64,000 nt of DNA from contig JAJUJI010000012.1 of NCBI GenBank assembly GCA_029265405.1, positions 1 through 64,000 of the forward strand, in the 5' to 3' direction. The DNA comes from Clostridiales bacterium. Its GTDB lineage: Bacteria; Bacillota; Clostridia; Oscillospirales; Oscillospiraceae. The position numbers were made by a program, and so were the translations under genes. Below the pieces are notes generated by a model. That model saw only the letters and a list, made by a program, of their open reading frames with translations, did no database searches and was not told the DNA's origin. The first letter of the stretch is position 1, and the number at the start of each line of letters is the position of its first letter. Shown in pieces: positions 52,234-63,300 of the stretch.

Positions 52234-54198
52234 ATGATACTTAGCGAATACGGCTTTGTGAGGGCGGCCGCAGCCGTGCCTCGGGTATATGTCGGCGAAA
52301 CCGGACGCAACGCGGAGGAAATCGCCGGCATGATAAGGGCGGCGGCCGAGGAGCACGGGGCAAGGGTTGTCGTCTTCCCCGAGCTTTCCATAACGGGCTA
52401 TACCTGCGCCGACCTTTTCAATCAAAAGGCGCTGCTCGTCTCGGCCCTGGACGCTCTGGGCCGCATACTGGACAAGACCGGGGACCTGGATATACTGGCC
52501 GCCGTGGGCCTGCCTCTGGAGGCCGACAACCAGCTTTTCAACTGCGCCGCAGTCATCCATAAGGGCCGTGTTCTGGGCGTGGTCCCGAAAACTTATATTC
52601 CCAACTACAATGAATTTTATGAAAAGCGCTGGTTCGCCTCCTCCGCCTCGAGGATGAGCGACACCGTCCGTATTCTCGGAAGCGACGCGCCCTTCGGCGA
52701 GAGCCTGCTTTTCAGGGATGCCGAAAGCCAGCTTTGCGTGGGTGTGGAACTGTGCGAGGACCTGTGGATGCCCGTACCCCAAAGCTCCCTCCACGCGGTC
52801 AACGGAGCGAACCTGCTGCTGAACCTGTCTGCCAGCGACGAAACCGTGACTAAGTCCGACTACAGGCGGGAGCTGGTCAAGCAGCAGTCCGGCAGATGCT
52901 ACGCCGGCTATGTGTTCGCCTCTGCGGGGCAGGGCGAGTCCACCACCGACGTGGTTTTCAGCGGCCACGCCATCATTGCGGTAAACGACAGCGTGCAGGC
53001 CGAGATGTCCTACAGCCGCGATTCGGCGCTGATTTACGGCGATGTGGACATAGAAAAGCTGATGAACGACAGGCGGAAGTTCAATACATTCATGGGCAGG
53101 GCGGGCTTGCCGACTTACAGGACCGTAGAGTTTACCATGAAGGACGACAGGGAGCTCAGCCTGAGCTTCAAGCCCAATCCCCGCCCCTTCATACCCGAAG
53201 GAAAAGGCGAGAAGGCCTCGAGGTGCAGGGAGATTTTCAAGCTGCAGGCCACGGGGCTGGCCGAAAGGATGAGAAAGACGGGTATAAAAAAGGCCGTCAT
53301 AGCCATATCCGGGGGTCTCGATTCCACGCTCGCCCTCCTTGTCACCGCCGAGGCGATGAAGGCAGAGGGGCTGCCGCTTGAAAACATAACCGCCGTGACT
53401 ATGCCGGGCATGGGCACGACAGACCGCACCTACAACAACGCCATGACGCTCATGCGCGAGCTTGGCGCAACCGTCAGGGAAATACCGATTAAAAACGCCG
53501 TGCTGCAGCATTTCAGGGACATAGAGCACGACGCGAGCGTCTGCGACGTTACCTACGAAAACGCGCAGGCGAGGGAGAGATATCAGATCCTGTTCGATAT
53601 CGCAAACCAGATAGGAGGCCTTGTTGTGGGCACAGGCGACCTTTCCGAGCTGGCCCTGGGCTGGTGCACCTACAACGGGGACCATATGAGCAATTACGGA
53701 GTCAACTCCGGCGTTCCCAAAACGCTGGTAAGGCACCTGGTGTCCTGGTATATGGAGACGACGGAAAATTTAAGGCTCGCCGCCGCCCTAAGGGACGTGC
53801 TGGATACGCCGATCAGCCCGGAGCTTCTTCCCGCCGACAGCGCAGGGAACATAGCTCAGCGGACGGAGGATCTTGTCGGCCCCTATGAGCTGCACGATTT
53901 TTTCCTCTACAACATGCTGAGGAACGGCTTTTCTCCGGCGAAAATACTGAGGCTCGCGGTTCTGGCCTTTGAGGGCGCGTACGAGCCGAAGGTCATCCGC
54001 AAGTGGCTGGAGGTCTTCTACAGGCGGTTTTTCTCGCAGCAGTTCAAGCGCTCCTGCCTGCCCGACGGGGTGAAGGTGGGCTCGGTCTGCCTGTCTCCCA
54101 GGGGCGACTGGCGCATGCCGAGCGACGCCTCGAGCCGTCCGTATCTTATCGAGCTCGAGGAGTCATGGCAAAAAATGGAGAGGGAAGTCCTGGAATGA
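52234..54198 (+). CDS. nadE: Glutamine-dependent NAD+ synthase
   Basis: A 654-residue enzyme, the usual length for glutamine-dependent forms. The N-terminal nitrilase-type amidase domain has the Glu in VFPELSITGYTCAD, a Lys in VPKTYIPNYNEFYE and the Cys in GVELCEDLWMP. The synthetase domain has the PP-loop ISGGLDSTLAL and GTGDLSELALGWCTYNGDHM. It amidates nicotinate adenine dinucleotide to NAD, using ammonia channelled from glutamine. ATG 52234 has GGAGCG seven bases upstream. Its stop overlaps the next gene (ATGA), so translation is coupled. Confidence 0.95.
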   Translation: MILSEYGFVRAAAAVPRVYVGETGRNAEEIAGMIRAAAEEHGARVVVFPELSITGYTCADLFNQKALLVSALDALGRILDKTGDLDILAAVGLPLEADNQLFNCAAVIHKGRVLGVVPKTYIPNYNEFYEKRWFASSASRMSDTVRILGSDAPFGESLLFRDAESQLCVGVELCEDLWMPVPQSSLHAVNGANLLLNLSASDETVTKSDYRRELVKQQSGRCYAGYVFASAGQGESTTDVVFSGHAIIAVNDSVQAEMSYSRDSALIYGDVDIEKLMNDRRKFNTFMGRAGLPTYRTVEFTMKDDRELSLSFKPNPRPFIPEGKGEKASRCREIFKLQATGLAERMRKTGIKKAVIAISGGLDSTLALLVTAEAMKAEGLPLENITAVTMPGMGTTDRTYNNAMTLMRELGATVREIPIKNAVLQHFRDIEHDASVCDVTYENAQARERYQILFDIANQIGGLVVGTGDLSELALGWCTYNGDHMSNYGVNSGVPKTLVRHLVSWYMETTENLRLAAALRDVLDTPISPELLPADSAGNIAQRTEDLVGPYELHDFFLYNMLRNGFSPAKILRLAVLAFEGAYEPKVIRKWLEVFYRRFFSQQFKRSCLPDGVKVGSVCLSPRGDWRMPSDASSRPYLIELEESWQKMEREVLE

Positions 54199-55022
54199 GC
54201 GTCATGTCCGGCGGCAAAATCGATTTGAAAAAAGCTGTTGAAAACGAAATAGCGGCCTTTGTCGAAGACCAAGGCGGCCGCTGCGGCATGGGCGGAATAT
54301 GGAGGCGGCCCCTTGTCGGCTTTGCCGACGCCCGGAGCACCGAGTTCCCGAGGCTGCGGGAAACGGCGCATCCGCGGCACGTCATGCCCTGGGAGGCGCT
54401 GGAGGGCGCGAAAACCGTCATAGCGTATTTTGTCCCCTTCACCGAGAGCATAGGCCGGGGCAACGCGGGCGCCGGGCTGGCCTCCGCCGACTGGGCCCGC
54501 GCCTATGAAGAAACCAACGCCATGCTCGCGAGGCTGAGCCGCCATCTTGCAGAGTGGCTTGCCAAGCGGGGCTATGCCGCCGCCTCGCCGGCCGAAGCGC
54601 TGGTTTTCGACAGGGTGAACATAACCTGCCGCTGGTCTCAGAGGCATGCGGCTAAAATAGCCGGGCTGGGCTCCTTCGGCCTGAACAACATGCTCATTAC
54701 GGAAAGGGGCTGCTGCGGAAGGCTGGGCTCGCTCATAACGGCTATGGACGTAGAGCACGACAAGCCCTGGGACAAGGAGGCCTGCCTCTACAAAAGGAAC
54801 GGGAGCTGCGGCGTCTGCGCCGCGAGGTGCCCGGCCGGGGCGCTGTCACCGGAAGGCTTCGACCGTGTCAAATGCTATGCGCAATGCCTTAAAAACGCGG
54901 AAGTCCACAGGGGCTACGGCAATTCCTACGCCTCGGCCGCGGGGGGAGAGGCGGAGGAGTCCGGCAGCGAGGTCTGCGGGAAGTGCCTGGCCGGCGTTCC
55001 CTGCGCCTTCAGGCGCCCATGA
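54195..55022 (+). CDS. QueG-like iron-sulfur protein (4Fe-4S double-cluster type)
   Basis: A 275-residue protein resembling the epoxyqueuosine reductase family. The central TCRWSQRHAAKIAGLGSFGLN and LGSLITAM stretches match the cobalamin-domain border of QueG-like proteins. Its C-terminal part carries CGVCAARCPAGAL, a CYAQC motif and CGKCLAGVPC, giving sites for two 4Fe-4S clusters. It is shorter than true QueG (about 350-380 residues) and lacks the HEAT-repeat end, so it may be a related reductase of unknown substrate. It overlaps the nadE stop by four bases. Confidence 0.75.
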   Translation: MSVMSGGKIDLKKAVENEIAAFVEDQGGRCGMGGIWRRPLVGFADARSTEFPRLRETAHPRHVMPWEALEGAKTVIAYFVPFTESIGRGNAGAGLASADWARAYEETNAMLARLSRHLAEWLAKRGYAAASPAEALVFDRVNITCRWSQRHAAKIAGLGSFGLNNMLITERGCCGRLGSLITAMDVEHDKPWDKEACLYKRNGSCGVCAARCPAGALSPEGFDRVKCYAQCLKNAEVHRGYGNSYASAAGGEAEESGSEVCGKCLAGVPCAFRRP

Positions 55023-55055
55023 GCGGAAAAGACGGCCGGACAAGGGCATGAGGAA

Positions 55056-55086
55056 AAACAAAAACCCGCCGTGCTCGCGGCGGGTT
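55056..55086 (-). terminator. Terminator of the infC-rpmI-rplT operon
   Basis: On the minus strand AACCCGCCG and CGGCGGGTT form a 9-bp stem followed by TTTGTTTTTCC. It lies 31 bases after the rplT stop. Confidence 0.9.
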
Positions 55087-55116
55087 TAGATCCATATTTG
55101 CCTTGGAGTTATGGAG

Positions 55117-55470
55117 TCACAGCGCGGCCTTTGCCTTTGCCGTCAGCTCGGCGAAGGCGGCGGGCTCGTTTATTGCTATCTCCGACAGCATCTTGCGGTT
55201 CATGTCCACGCCGGCCAGCTTCAGGCCGTGCATGAAGGTGGAGTAGTTCATGCCGTTGAGCTTGCACGCGGCGCTTATCCTTGTTATCCAAAGCTTGCGG
55301 AAATCCCTCTTTTTCCTCTTTCTGCCGACATAAGCGTAGGAAAGGGATTTCATGACGGCTTGGTTGGCCATTTTGAAATGCTTGGATTTGGAGCCCCAGT
55401 AGCCTTTGGCGTATCCCAATATTTTCTTTCTTCTCTTGCGCGTCATCATCGCGCCTTTTACTCTAGCCAT
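55117..55470 (-). CDS. rplT: 50S ribosomal protein L20
   Basis: A 117-residue ribosomal protein of standard length. Its N-terminus begins [18 protein letters not shown] and it has the conserved [19 protein letters not shown]20 is needed early in large-subunit assembly and in many bacteria represses its own operon by binding the messenger. It is the last gene of the minus-strand operon after infC and rpmI, 33 bases from rpmI. Confidence 0.97.
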   Translation of the reverse strand: MARVKGAMMTRKRRKKILGYAKGYWGSKSKHFKMANQAVMKSLSYAYVGRKRKKRDFRKLWITRISAACKLNGMNYSTFMHGLKLAGVDMNRKMLSEIAINEPAAFAELTAKAKAAL

Positions 55471-55503
55471 ATTAAGTGCCTCCTATATAAAGCAGTAAGA
55501 TTC

Positions 55504-55701
55504 TTATTTGTAGGGGATCATGCGCTTGATCGCGGATTCGTTGGTGACGTCCGCATAGGTGCCCTGACGGAGGCCTCTCTTGCGCTTGGTGGTCTTCTTG
55601 GTCAGATTATGGCGCTTGTTCGTATGGGCGCGCTTAACCTTGCCGCTGCTGGTCAGGCTGAATCTCTTTTTTGCCCCGCTGTGGGATTTAAGTTTAGGCA
55701 T
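55504..55701 (-). CDS. rpmI: 50S ribosomal protein L35
   Basis: A 65-residue basic ribosomal protein: [20 protein letters not shown] is the standard opening, and the [16 protein letters not shown] stretch follows. GGAAGGAG lies upstream of ATG 55701. It lies between infC and rplT, but is separated from infC by 276 bases filled with hairpins, unlike the short spacer common in Firmicutes. Confidence 0.97.
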   Translation of the reverse strand: MPKLKSHSGAKKRFSLTSSGKVKRAHTNKRHNLTKKTTKRKRGLRQGTYADVTNESAIKRMIPYK

Positions 55702-55733
55702 AATGGTTCTCCTTCCGATAAATAATGTCTGCC

Positions 55734-55959
55734 GGACAAATCGCTATGCGATTTGTCCGCGCGGCGGAAGCCGCGAAAAAGGCATCAAAACGGGTTTTTA
55801 TGCCTTTTGCGGCATTCCTTGATGTCTCACTGAACATGATGTTGTGAAAACGTCATGTTCAGATGCAAGATTTTTCAGGAAAATCGCTGAAAAACCTTGC
55901 ATTTGAACAAATGAAAAATGCCATAAAAGCCGCATGGCGGCTGCATTTTTCATTTGTTC
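55734..55959 (-). repeat. Array of six hairpins between infC and rpmI
   Basis: Six inverted repeats stand almost end to end. 55734-55758: GGACAAATCGC arms, loop 3. 55760-55775: CGCGGC arms. 55777-55808: 15-base arms with one mismatch. 55831-55861: TGAACATGATG arms, one wobble. 55864-55901: 15-base arms, fully paired with one G-U in the minus-strand RNA. 55905-55959: perfect 17-base arms with an inner AGCCGC/GCGGCT stem. In the minus direction the third is followed by TTTTT, like an attenuator. They may be an L20 target, an attenuator or a repeat insertion. Confidence 0.85.
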
Positions 55960-55977
55960 AGCGGGCATTAAATAGAC

Positions 55978-56496
55978 TTACTTGGCGTTTTTGGGCGACA
56001 GAAACATGGCCATGAAGCGTCCTTCAAGCTTGGCAGGTTTGGTTACGACCGCGATGTCCGAGCACTGCTCCGCAAAACGGTTGAGCAGCTCTTCTCCTAT
56101 TTCCGTATGAGTCATTTCCCGGCCGCGGAAACGGACGGTTACCTTGAGCCTGTCTCCGTCGGCAAGAAATCTCTGACCGCTTCTCAGCTTCGTATTGAAG
56201 TCGTTTATGCCGATGCCCGGCGACATGCGTATTTCCTTGACCTCAACTATCTTCTGGTTCTTCTTGGCTTCCTTGTCCCTCTTGGACTGCTCGAAGCGGA
56301 ATTTGCCGTAATCCATGATCTTGCAGACGGGCGGAACGGAATTGGGTGCGATTTTTACCAAATCAAGATTCTTCTCAAATGCGATATCCAGTGCGTCCTC
56401 AACCTTCATAATGCCGAGCTGGGCGCCGTCCTCGCCTATGAGGCGAATTTCCTTGTCCTGGATTTCTTCGTTGATTTGATGAGCCACGTTACTGAT
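55978..56496 (-). CDS. infC: Translation initiation factor IF-3
   Basis: A 172-residue IF-3 binding the 30S subunit and checking start codons. Conserved segments include NEEIQDKEIRLIGEDG, YGKFRFEQSKRDKEAKK and FRGREMTHTEIG. A GTG at 56487 lies 18 bases from the GGAGG at 56506-56510. An in-frame ATC at 56496 lies exactly nine bases from it. Known infC genes use AUU, AUC or AUA starts for autoregulation, so ATC 56496 is the likely start. The gene is preceded by a 175-base leader and a consensus promoter. Confidence 0.95.
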   Translation of the reverse strand: MSNVAHQINEEIQDKEIRLIGEDGAQLGIMKVEDALDIAFEKNLDLVKIAPNSVPPVCKIMDYGKFRFEQSKRDKEAKKNQKIVEVKEIRMSPGIGINDFNTKLRSGQRFLADGDRLKVTVRFRGREMTHTEIGEELLNRFAEQCSDIAVVTKPAKLEGRFMAMFLSPKNAK

Positions 56497-56510
56497 GCAA
56501 AAACACCTCC

Positions 56511-56672
56511 AAATACTTTACAGCAATAAAAATAGCGCAGACACAAGCGCCCGCGCAACAACAGCAGCCCCCAAGCAAAACGGGGAGCCTCCCGGAAGGG
56601 GAGTTATACGGTGTTGACCGCGGCGCAGCTTTATGGCCGGGTGAGACGGTATGCCCGTCTGCTTTATTGTGC
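56511..56672 (-). promoter_or_regulatory. infC leader (candidate L20-type leader)
   Basis: The leader contains hairpins such as GACGGG-CATA-CCGTC and, near its end, a GCGC-rich inverted repeat followed by TATTTTTATT on the minus strand, before the GGAGG of infC. Position and layout fit the autoregulatory L20 leader known in Firmicutes, but I cannot confirm the conserved fold by eye. Confidence 0.45.
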
Positions 56673-56678
56673 CTTGAT

Positions 56679-56707
56679 ATTATAGCGGAATAAAATGATT
56701 CTGTCAA
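56679..56707 (-). promoter_or_regulatory. Consensus promoter of infC-rpmI-rplT
   Basis: On the minus strand a perfect TTGACA (56702-56707) and a perfect TATAAT (56679-56684) are 17 bases apart, the strongest promoter in the window. Confidence 0.9.
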
Positions 56708-56759
56708 CGGTTTTTCGCATAAAATTGCCGTTATCAAATAACGCTTAAATTCTAATCTC

Positions 56760-57334
56760 GGAATTAGCCAGGGAGGGGGGGATAACGCTGACCTGAAATT
56801 GAGCAGCTTAAAATAACATAGTGTATGCGGAAGCTCTCTAAGAGGCGAAAGCTGGACGGCGCCCCCGGCCGTTCCGCCGCCTTATCGACTCCGGTTTCAT
56901 CAGGCAGCCGCACCGCTTTCTCCCCGAATTGCCTATCATATGCGCTCATTGTCGGGCTCCCCCCTTGTTTTATCCTATTTTGCCTCATCATGGCTTTTTC
57001 TCGACCGCGCCTTTATTATTGCGGTCCGCTCCGTCGTTTTCACGGAGAGTATGAAAATAACACGGACTCTCAGTCTGCCTCCGAAAGGATGAGCCGCTTC
57101 GTCCGGATGCGGGGCAAGTTAATCCGCCCCGTATCCGGACGTTTTAAAAGTTTGCCGTTCTGGAGGCGCTTCACAGCGCCCTATAAAGCGGGCTATACGC
57201 AGCTTATCTAAGCTTTGGAGCGCTTAGGCGCAATCGGCTTTTGCTGAGGGGCAGTACGCGGCACAGAGGCCTTCCCGTTGTGTCATTCATCCGCGACTGT
57301 TGATATTTCAGGCCTCCTTTTTCAGCGCTCGGCA
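56760..57334. other. Non-coding stretch, no supported gene
   Basis: No frame here has a good ribosome site or recognisable product. The clearest structure is a 15-position stem GTCCGGATGCGGGGC (57101-57115) / GCCCCGTATCCGGAC (57126-57140) followed by GTTTTAAAAG, and a GGCGCT-TCAC-AGCGCC hairpin near 57161-57180. These may end the SLH-protein transcript or be remnants of lost genes. Confidence 0.6.
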
Positions 57335-60300
57335 TCAGTCGGCCCGTATTAGTATATATTTGTATGCCGCCATGTCGTCCGGATTGTAGATGGCTCCGTC
57401 CGAGCCGTCCGCGTTTGCGCTTGCACGGCAAACCCCGGCGCCATCGAGTACGGGAGCCTGGTTCATTGCAACCGCATCATAGCCTGCCGCTATGACGGCG
57501 CTGCCGGATATGGAAATTGAGCCAGCCCCCGCGAAAATGCCGTTGCCCGAGCCGGGTACTCCGTAGCGGCCGCACCTTGAGGTCACCGCCGCGCCGCCCG
57601 TGATTGCGACGCCGTCGGCGGCGTAAATACCGTAACCGTCGGAAAACTCCACAGCGGCATACACCTTTCCGCCAACGATCGTCACATTGTCGCCGTATAT
57701 TCCATAATAGTTGAATACGTTGTTGGGGTACTCGATACTGGAGTTGAGAGCGTTGACTGCGCTTTGGCTGATCGCCACGTCGCCGGATGCGTAAATGCCG
57801 TTTGGAGTATTTACCGTACTATCGGTAATGCTTATATTGCCGCTTGCATAAATACCGCAACGGATGCCGTTTGCCGAATTCTCGCTTGAAGCCAAAACCG
57901 CGCTGTTTGCTATAACTATGTTTTCCGCAAAAATACCGCAGCTGTTTCCATCAGCGCCCGTGCTTTTCGCAATTACGGCAGCGCCGTTTTCTGTTGTAAT
58001 GGTTCCTGCTGTGTAAATGCCATAGCAGGCGCTTTGGTCGGGCAAGCTCATGAAGTCATACGCTCCCAGAACGGTGAGCGTGCCCGGCCCGCGAATCGTC
58101 AAGTCGCCGTCGCACAGAATGCCGCAGCTTCTTCCTATGCGGCCGGATGCCAGATAATTGCTGCCATCCAATATGATGGCGGAGCCGCCGGGAACCCTTA
58201 TGGCAAAATTGTCCGAAAAGCTGTCCGTACCGTCAGCCGCAATAACAGCAACATCTGTCAATGTAAGGGTTTTTGTTGCGCAATCCCAGTTCACGCCTGC
58301 GGCCGAATAATTTTGATTGGCATATGCATCTGCAGTAAAATCAAGCGCCCCCGAAATATTTGCCGTCCACTGAGCGGTATAGGTTGCGTCTTCGACCGGG
58401 GCGGTTCCCAAAAAGGCCGGCGACCAGCCGTTAAAGGCGTAGCCTTCCTGTGTCCCGGGGGATGATTCATAGACAAATTCGCCGTATAGGCAATCAAGCT
58501 CAACGTCCCACATGCTGCCGCCGTTTGAAGCAAACGTCATCCTAACCTTTTTACGCATATAGTATAGCTTGAGGACAAGGCTGCCGTCGGAGGCTATCGT
58601 TCCGGAAGCGATAGTTGGGTGATTGTCTAAAAATTCATATCCGGTATAGCTTTTTGCGTTTGCCGTTACCGTATCTCCTTCAGCGCCTCTAAGATTCTCG
58701 ACGTCCGCAAGAACAAAGCCGTCACTGTCATCGATATTCTGCAAATAATGCTCCACCCTATACGGAATCAGCCCGTCGGCCTGCCACTGCGCCGTGTAGG
58801 TCGCATCCGCCGACGGCATAGTGGCCGGGACGGCGGGAGACCAGCCGGTCAGGTTGCAGCCTTCCCTGGTGACCGTGGGCGCGCTGATAGGTTCGCCGTA
58901 CTTTGCCCTGCGGGTAATAATGCCTCCAGTACCGCCGTTGGGGTCAAAGGTAAGCGTATAGCTGTTGCGCGTATAGTACAGCCTGAGTACGAGATTTCCG
59001 TTGGCTGTGACTATGCCTGAGGGGACCGTACCCGGAGCGTTGCGGTTGTAGCTGAATCCCTCGTAGCTTTTCGCCGTCGCCGTTACCGTCTGATTTGCGA
59101 CGTCGGAGAGGTTTTCCGTTTCGGCCAAGACATAGCTGCCGTCCAGGCCCTCCTTATAATGCTCGACCTTATAGGCTACCTGCCCGACCGTCGTCCATTG
59201 AGCTTCGAAAGTCATGTTCTGCGCGGGCATCGTCTCGGGGATAGCCTGAGACCAGCCGGCAAAGGAATGCCTTGCCCATGTAAAGACAGGTACGTTGATT
59301 TTCCCGCCAAACTTGACTGTATATACGACGTCCGCACTGCTGTTGTTATTTCTCGGAAGGAAGGTTGCTGTATAGCTGTTTCGCTTGTAATAAAACGCAA
59401 GCGCGGTGCTGCCGTCGGGCAAAATCCGGACGCGTTCCGGATATTTTTCAACTGAAAACCCTTCATAGCTTTTAGGCTGAATGTAATATGAACCGCCTAC
59501 CAGCGTGTCGGTTCTGCCTGTACGATATTCCGTTTCCACAAGCGTATAGAGGTCGTTTTCAAGGTTCTGCTGATAATGCTCCACCCTGTACCTTGTGTCG
59601 GGAGCCGGGTTCCACTTTGCGTAGAGCACAGTGTCCTCGGCCGGCATCGTGGCGGGGAAGGCGTAGCTTTGCGTCAGGGCCGCGTCCTTATACCAGCCGC
59701 CGAATACATAGCCGACCTTTGCGGGATTTGCCGGCGGCGTAATTGCTGTATTGTAAGGCAGCGCTATGGGGTCCACCGCGCTTCCCCCGTTTGAATTGAA
59801 GCTTATGGTATACGCGCTTTTCAGGTCTTCCCAATGCAGCGGGATGGTGCGGGCAATGGGAACGGAAGTGAAGGCAACGGAATTGCCCTTCCATATGAGA
59901 GTCAGCGTGCCTTCCTCGATGTCCTTTCCGTCCGGCGCAACCGTAACGGTTTTAGTTTCCGGATTATATGTAAAATGGCTGTTTGTAATTATACAGTCGA
60001 AATTTGCGGGATCATAATATTTGCTTTCCACATCTCCGGTTTTCATATCCATATAATTCATGTTTAAGACGCTGTCCGGCAGGACAAAGCTTTTTGTCTG
60101 CTTGGCCATGAAAACGGTCGGGGCCTTGTCTGTACTGTACGAAAAATCATAGACGTTTTCCTGGGACCCGCAGCTTAGCAGCGGCCACTGGTTTTCATAC
60201 AGCGTGGCCTCGTATTCAAACATGTTGTTGACCGCCTGAGCGACAAAGCTTATCTCAAGATAAATGCCAAGTTCCATGTACAGCGCGCCGGCGCATTTTG

Positions 60301-63300
60301 AAGTTAGGCCTGTTGCCGCCCGATAGCTTGCCTCGTAGTAGAAATACCCCCATAATTGCACATAGGCGCCCACCTCGCCCTCAATGCCAATACTGGCCAC
60401 GTCTAAAGTAAACAAGCCTACCTTAATCTCAGCGCTGATGCCCGCGCGCAGGCCCAGCGTTCCCAAAATGTAAAACGTGAAATTATATTGCTCCGGAATA
60501 AGGTCCACAGTGTCGCTTGTGGCGGTTTGGGCGTTAATTAACATCGTAAATATGTATCTCTTTTCCTGCTGATAGGAGAAATTGCAGCCGACGGACACGT
60601 TCATGTTTGCGCCCACAACGAAATTTACGTCCAAACCAAAGACTATGATGTGAAGTGGGTCAATCGCCTGCTCATAGGAGAATATCTCTTTTTCATACAA
60701 ATTGATCCAGTCGCTTTCATCCTCAAGCAAGGATTTGTATCTTTCCCGAAGGGTATCGGCAATAGTGCGGTCTCCAGCTTTTTTGTTGTTCATGACGTCC
60801 TTTATCTGCTTGCCAATATCCTCAAACTTGCTTAAGTCAAATTCCGCTCCTTTTTCAAAGGTGCCTATTTTGGCGTTGATATTGACGCTGGTATAAGCGC
60901 CGATATCGGTGCTCGCGGTCACGAGCGTGTCTGCAGCCCACCAAAACCATCCGTTTATCAGTTCCCATTTCGTTTGGCTGCTGACATTAAAATTGACCTT
61001 TACCTCCTGCTCAAACGAGCCGGACAAACGTATGACGATATTATTGTCCTCTCCCGCCGCCTGAAACACAATATCGCAGCTTATGGTCAGCGTCATGCGA
61101 GCGCCGCTTCCGCCTAAATGCGGGACATTGGTATAGACATTGGCGTTGGCCCTGAGATTTTTCACTTCAGGCCCTTGGCCCGCAGCCAAAAGCATGGGCA
61201 TGTTGACGGCGGAGGGCTTGTAAGCCAATGTCGTAAGATTGAGCTTTTTGAAGCTGTCGGTTTCCATTGCCAGCTCCGTCAGATATAGGGCGGCTTCGTC
61301 CGCAAATCCGCTCTGAATCGCCTGCCGCTCGACGCTGTTCTCCAACGCTTCTATATCCACGCTGCCGAGCAGTTCATCGCCTTCGATTTCTTTTGTGGTG
61401 TACAGAGCGGCCGCCTTACGCATTTCCTCCAGCGTCGTGGACATGTAGGCGATAATATAGTTGCCTCCGGATACAACCACGGATGTTATTTCAGCGTAGC
61501 CCGCGTCCTGCGCATCCGCCGAACCGAAGGTTCCGGTATGGAAGGCGATAAAGTCTCCGACGTCGACGGTCGTGGCGGCGCTAAGCCCGATATTGGCGTA
61601 AACGGCATCGGTATAAGTCATGGCGCTCTGAGGGACGGTGATGGAACCGTTATCGGAAGAGCCGTCCATGTCCGCCGCGGTATTGACAGGCAGCACATCC
61701 GGCTTGAACAAAACAGTCTTTGTATCCGCTTTCACATATGAATAGGTTGTGCCGTTAATGGCGGTGATAGCAACATAGGCGATGGCTCCCGCATCGTCGC
61801 CGCTTGTGTTAAGATCGCGTTCGTCCGGCCTGATTCCCTCATAAATGGCGACTGTATCCCCCACATCGATGCCGCCGCCGTCATATTCAAAGGTGCCCTC
61901 CTCGGCATCGTCGCCGCTGAGTTTCGTGCCGTAGCCGTCTACCCGTACCAGCGGAATCGACAGCAACTGTACGGGAGAACCGTTTTTCGTCATATTGGAT
62001 ACCTGGTCGGCGGATATATACTTTATATTTTTGTTCAGACTGAGATTCATGACCGGCGACTTGGCAATGGTGAAGGTGCAGATTCTCGTGGAACTGTCCT
62101 CATCCTTGAAGAATAGCCTATCGTCATCAAGCGTCAGCTTATAGGTCCCGCCCTCGTCAAAAGCGCCTCCTATTGCAGATACGATGAATTCGCCGCCGGA
62201 GGCTTCATTCACGTCAACGCCCGGAAAATCCGGATTTGAGGGAGAATCAAAGGTTATGCCGGCTTTGACTTCCGCTGCGCTCATTTCTTTAGTCGAATCG
62301 ACAACAGTTATAGTAAACGACTTATCCTGGTCCAGCTTGCTTATAGATGGAACATTCAGCTCCTCGGTGAAACCGTTGGAGGCCGCATATTTGGCGTATA
62401 GCGTCATGTTTCCGGTAATAGCGTCGGTGCTGCTAACCGGAGTTGTAAGGCCGCTGTCCTTATACCATCCCAGGAAAATCGCGTCCATTTTATATGGAAC
62501 CGGAAGGTTGCTAAGCGCGGTCCCGGACTTCAGCTCCATGCTTTCAACCGCTTCTCCGCCGTTTGTAACAAAAGCAATTGTATATGTAGTGTCGGAATTG
62601 TTACCTGGGTTCTGCGTCGGTGTCGGCGTCGGCGTCAAATCCGAAGTCTGAATAGGCGCCGGCTGCTCTTTCTTTTCCTTTTCCTTTTCTTTTTCTTTCT
62701 TCTCTTTTTCCTCTTGCTGCTTCACGGTCCTGCTTATGCGCATGCAGAAAGCCGCGACTTCAGCGCGGGTGGCTCTGGATGCCGGGCTGAAGAAGCCGTT
62801 TTCATCACCCGTAAGCAGCCCGGCGCACCAAAGGCTTAATACGGAATCAAGAGCCCATGATGAAATGGAGGCTTCGTCTTTGGGCCCGGAAGCCGTCTGT
62901 TTTTCGGCTTCGTATGATATATTTAAGAATTTAAAAAATCTTGCCGTCATTACCGCCATCTGTTCTCTTGTAATAGCTTCATTTGGCGAGAAAGTATCCT
63001 TGTCTGTGCCTTGCGTGATGCCCATTTCCGCCGCCCATGCCACATATGGCGCATACCACTCGCCGGCGGCGACATCTTTATACGCAGATGCGCTGTATTT
63101 GCTTACGTCGATTCCGGCAATTCTTCCCAGCACAGTCACAAACATGGCTCGCGTCAAGGGCGCGTCCGGCGAAAAGGCGCCTTCACCGGTACCGTTAAAA
63201 ACGCCGTTTTCCAAACAATACATTACGGATTCATAAAACCAGTCGGTCTTTTTAACGTCTGTATACTTATTTTCAGGCTCTGAATTTGAATTTTCAGCAA

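Noticed and set aside
56825-57211. 128-codon plus-strand open frame downstream of the SLH gene
   Set aside because: It has no ribosome site, contains a strong inverted repeat, and its translation has no recognisable features.
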